A stretch of 64,000 nt of DNA from contig NZ_KQ033912.1 of assembly GCF_000969835.1 (NCBI RefSeq), forward strand, positions 2,689,373-2,753,372, written 5' to 3'. Below are positions 61,771-64,000 of this stretch, piece by piece (the stretch's first letter is position 1; each line of letters opens with the position of its first letter). Source of the DNA: Parabacteroides goldsteinii DSM 19448 = WAL 12034 (lineage in GTDB: Bacteria; Bacteroidota; Bacteroidia; Bacteroidales; Tannerellaceae). The position numbers were made by a program, and so were the translations under genes. The notes beneath the pieces are model-generated. The model searched no databases. It was not told the DNA's origin and worked only from the letters and a program-made list of their open reading frames with translations.

Positions 61771-64000
61771 ATGAATAAATTAAATAAAAACGGATTATTC
61801 TCACTACTGTTGGTTACCTTGTTATTCTCCTGCCAAACGGAGCAGCCTCAGTCTAATAATCAGTATGTGAATAAATTTATTGGAACCGGACTGAACGGAT
61901 GTGTCACTCCTGTCGCTTCTGTCCCGTTTGGAATGGTACAGATAGGGGCTGATACACATGCGAACAGTTCAGGATATCATTATGACCATACGAGTCTGGT
62001 CGGCTTCAGCCATGTGCATAAAAGCGGCGGAGGCTGTGGCGACTTTCTGGATATTTTATTTCTGCCTCTTCCCCTGAACTATAAGACAGATAGCCTTACG
62101 GAGTTATATTCCCAGTATTATCAGGCTGATTTTTCCCATGAGAAAGAGTGGGCGGAACCCGGATATTACTCGGTTGATCTTTATAACGGCGATCTGAATG
62201 TGGAACTAACCGCTTCTTTACGTTGTGGACTGCAACGATATAAATATAAGTCTGCTGGTTCCGTCCCTGTTATTATAGATCTGGAATACGGCTCACAGGG
62301 AGCTTGTACAATCCAGCGTGAACACGATGTGGATACGGTCTTTTCTGCGTCTTTTGAAAAAGTAGATGATTATACGGTCCGCGGATACCGGTTGACTAAC
62401 GGATGGGCTCCGGAACAACATGTTTATTTTTATACGACATTTTCTTCTCCGATAAAAGAGTGTCGGTTATTCCTGGATAACGAATGTGTAGAAGAGACCT
62501 CTGCCCTGAAAGGACGTAATGTGAAAGCGATCCTAACCTTTGAGAATCCGGAAAAGATACTGGATGTTAAAACAGGTATATCTGCAGTCGATATGAAGGG
62601 TGCTGAGGATAATCACCGGAAAGAAGCGGCGGATAAGGATTTCGATTCCTTGAAAAAAGAAGCGGCAGAGAGCTGGACGCCGGTATTGGGCCAGATAGAA
62701 GTCGAGACAAATGATTTGAAAAAGAAAGAACTTTTTTACACCTCCTTACACAATGTAATGATGTATCCGATGCTTTTTTCTGATGTGGATAACCGGTTTC
62801 GTGGTTCCGACAGCCAGGTACATCAGACGGATGGCTTTGCCTATTATGGTGCAGTTATCGGATTATGGGATACGTTTCGTGCCGCTTGTCCTTTGATCAC
62901 TGTCTTGCGTCCTGACGTGATGGAGGATTATATCCGGACAGCTTTGGAACATTTCAGATATGCCGGGCAGTTACCTATCTGGACATTGGCAGGCGTTGAG
63001 ACTTACCAGATGACGGGTATCCATTCCATGCCCCTGATAACTAATGCCTATATGAATGGTGTCAGGAACTTTGATACGGAACTGGCAATGCGGGCAATGG
63101 TCGAATCAGCCATGAAAGATACGTGCGGCTATTCGATGGGGTACTTTGTCGGGTTGGAGAATTATAAGAAATATGGCTACGTGCCCTGTGATATGGAAAT
63201 GGAGTCGGTAGCCCGTACGTTGGAATATGCATTCGACGACTGGGCTATTGTCCGATTCGCCTCTCTGACAAATCATCCCGATATTTGTAAAGAGTTCCGG
63301 ACCCGCTCCCTGAATTATAAGAATGTGATCGATCCTGTCACTTTGCTTGCAAGGGGAAAGACTAAAGACGGTCTTTGGCGTACACCTTTTTATCCTCTGC
63401 GCTCGGAACACCGGTCGGATGATTATTGCGAAGGGAATGCCTGGCAGTGGACATTCTTTGTCCCACATGATATAGACGGGCTGGCCAAATTGATGGGAGG
63501 CAAAGAGGTGCTGGCTTCTCGCCTGGATTCCTTATTTACGATGGATTCTTCGCTGGAAGGAGAAACCGTATCCGGTGATATCAGCGGGCTGATCGGTCAA
63601 TATGCACATGGCAATGAGCCGGGGCATCATACTATTTATATGTATAATGAGGTTGGGCAACCCCATAAGACACAGAAATATGTCAATGAGGTATTGACAA
63701 CTCTTTATGATACGACTCCGACGGGAATCTGCGGGAATGAAGATACGGGGCAAATGAGTGCCTGGTATGTTTTCAGTTCGTTAGGTTTTTATCCGATGGA
63801 CCCGGTATCCGGTCGTTACGAACTAGGTGCTCCTTTATTTGACCGGGCGGTGATAAACCTGTCGTCAGGCAGGCAATTTGTCATAACAGCCGAGAATCTG
63901 TCCGATAAAAATATCTATGTAGAGAAAGTCTGGTTGAATGATCGTTCACTCGATCGGACATATATTACTTTCGATGAATTATTGAACGGGGGAACGCTCC
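61771..64000 (+). CDS. GH92 alpha-mannosidase, C-terminus cut by window end
   Basis: A lipoprotein of at least 743 aa (frame open to base 64000), with signal peptide and lipobox LLFSC at ~16-20. The GH92 pattern starts at YVNKFIGTGLNGCVTPVASVPFGMVQ; the calcium-dependent catalytic domain has HGNEPGHH (613-620, acid Glu616) and GNEDTGQMSAWYVFSSLGFYP with Asp658 among the expected base residues. GH92 enzymes are exo-acting, inverting, calcium-dependent alpha-mannosidases used against N-glycans or fungal mannan. The usual length is ~750-780 aa, so only a short tail is missing. It starts 8 bp after the preceding gene. Confidence 0.94.
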   Translation, partial: MNKLNKNGLFSLLLVTLLFSCQTEQPQSNNQYVNKFIGTGLNGCVTPVASVPFGMVQIGADTHANSSGYHYDHTSLVGFSHVHKSGGGCGDFLDILFLPLPLNYKTDSLTELYSQYYQADFSHEKEWAEPGYYSVDLYNGDLNVELTASLRCGLQRYKYKSAGSVPVIIDLEYGSQGACTIQREHDVDTVFSASFEKVDDYTVRGYRLTNGWAPEQHVYFYTTFSSPIKECRLFLDNECVEETSALKGRNVKAILTFENPEKILDVKTGISAVDMKGAEDNHRKEAADKDFDSLKKEAAESWTPVLGQIEVETNDLKKKELFYTSLHNVMMYPMLFSDVDNRFRGSDSQVHQTDGFAYYGAVIGLWDTFRAACPLITVLRPDVMEDYIRTALEHFRYAGQLPIWTLAGVETYQMTGIHSMPLITNAYMNGVRNFDTELAMRAMVESAMKDTCGYSMGYFVGLENYKKYGYVPCDMEMESVARTLEYAFDDWAIVRFASLTNHPDICKEFRTRSLNYKNVIDPVTLLARGKTKDGLWRTPFYPLRSEHRSDDYCEGNAWQWTFFVPHDIDGLAKLMGGKEVLASRLDSLFTMDSSLEGETVSGDISGLIGQYAHGNEPGHHTIYMYNEVGQPHKTQKYVNEVLTTLYDTTPTGICGNEDTGQMSAWYVFSSLGFYPMDPVSGRYELGAPLFDRAVINLSSGRQFVITAENLSDKNIYVEKVWLNDRSLDRTYITFDELLNGGTL

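Overview
The window comes from a gut Bacteroidales genome, most likely Parabacteroides or a close relative. This is inferred from Bacteroidetes-type promoters (TTG-N19/20-TAnnTTTG), the near absence of Shine-Dalgarno sites, three SusC/SusD loci with ECF sigma and FecR regulators, a DUF6383-type surface protein tail, the large form of IspG, and several families of short palindromic repeats. No tRNA, rRNA, CRISPR array, transposase or phage gene was recognised.

Layout. Positions 1-1399 hold the 3' end of a large secreted protein, followed by a terminator, a promoter and two small genes (54 and 145 aa). From 13100 down to 2352 runs a long minus-strand housekeeping array: rpoN, a PAP2-like membrane protein, gcvH, purE, ispG, dut, a TPR protein, a DUF4292 lipoprotein, an EnvC-like protein and a two-gene CHR transporter. 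Three repeat types sit in or between these genes. Positions 13303-16567 hold a hybrid-type (GAF/PAS) sensor histidine kinase without receiver and a helix-turn-helix protein. A probable small RNA gene (16715-16828) and a 19-bp palindrome follow. Two tandem Na/Pi cotransporter paralogues, a nucleoside kinase, a polysaccharide flippase, an M20 deacetylase, ribF and an unassigned 1049-aa secreted protein take the window to 29040. A short hypothetical gene (29182-29646) lies downstream of a promoter and a highly structured RNA candidate (29690-29854), next to about 0.8 kb of AT-rich DNA without genes. A TlpA-like lipid-or-periplasm thiol protein closes this part at 32695.

From 33043 to the end lie three polysaccharide utilisation loci (PULs). 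PUL A (+): ECF sigma, FecR, SusC, SusD, GH109. PUL B (-): FecR, SusC, SusD, GH16, GH89, GH31, with no sigma gene of its own. PUL C (+): ECF sigma, FecR, SusC, SusD, an unassigned glycosidase-like protein and a GH92 enzyme cut off by the window end. The enzyme set (GH109, GH89, GH31, GH16, GH92) suggests host glycans such as mucin O-glycans (A, B) and mannose-containing N-glycans (C); this is inference from family names.

The most interesting signals are regulatory. All three susC genes are preceded, 6-19 nt after the fecR stop codon, by the same promoter-like element (GYTAAYYTT...TATGAG). PULs A and B share paired RNA hairpins with identical TTGCCG loops and compensatory stem changes, and an identical 23-nt block before fecR. 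All three PULs have an intrinsic terminator exactly between susD and the first enzyme gene. Together these suggest that PULs A and B are regulatory duplicates sharing one sigma factor, and that transport and enzyme genes are expressed at different levels by attenuation.
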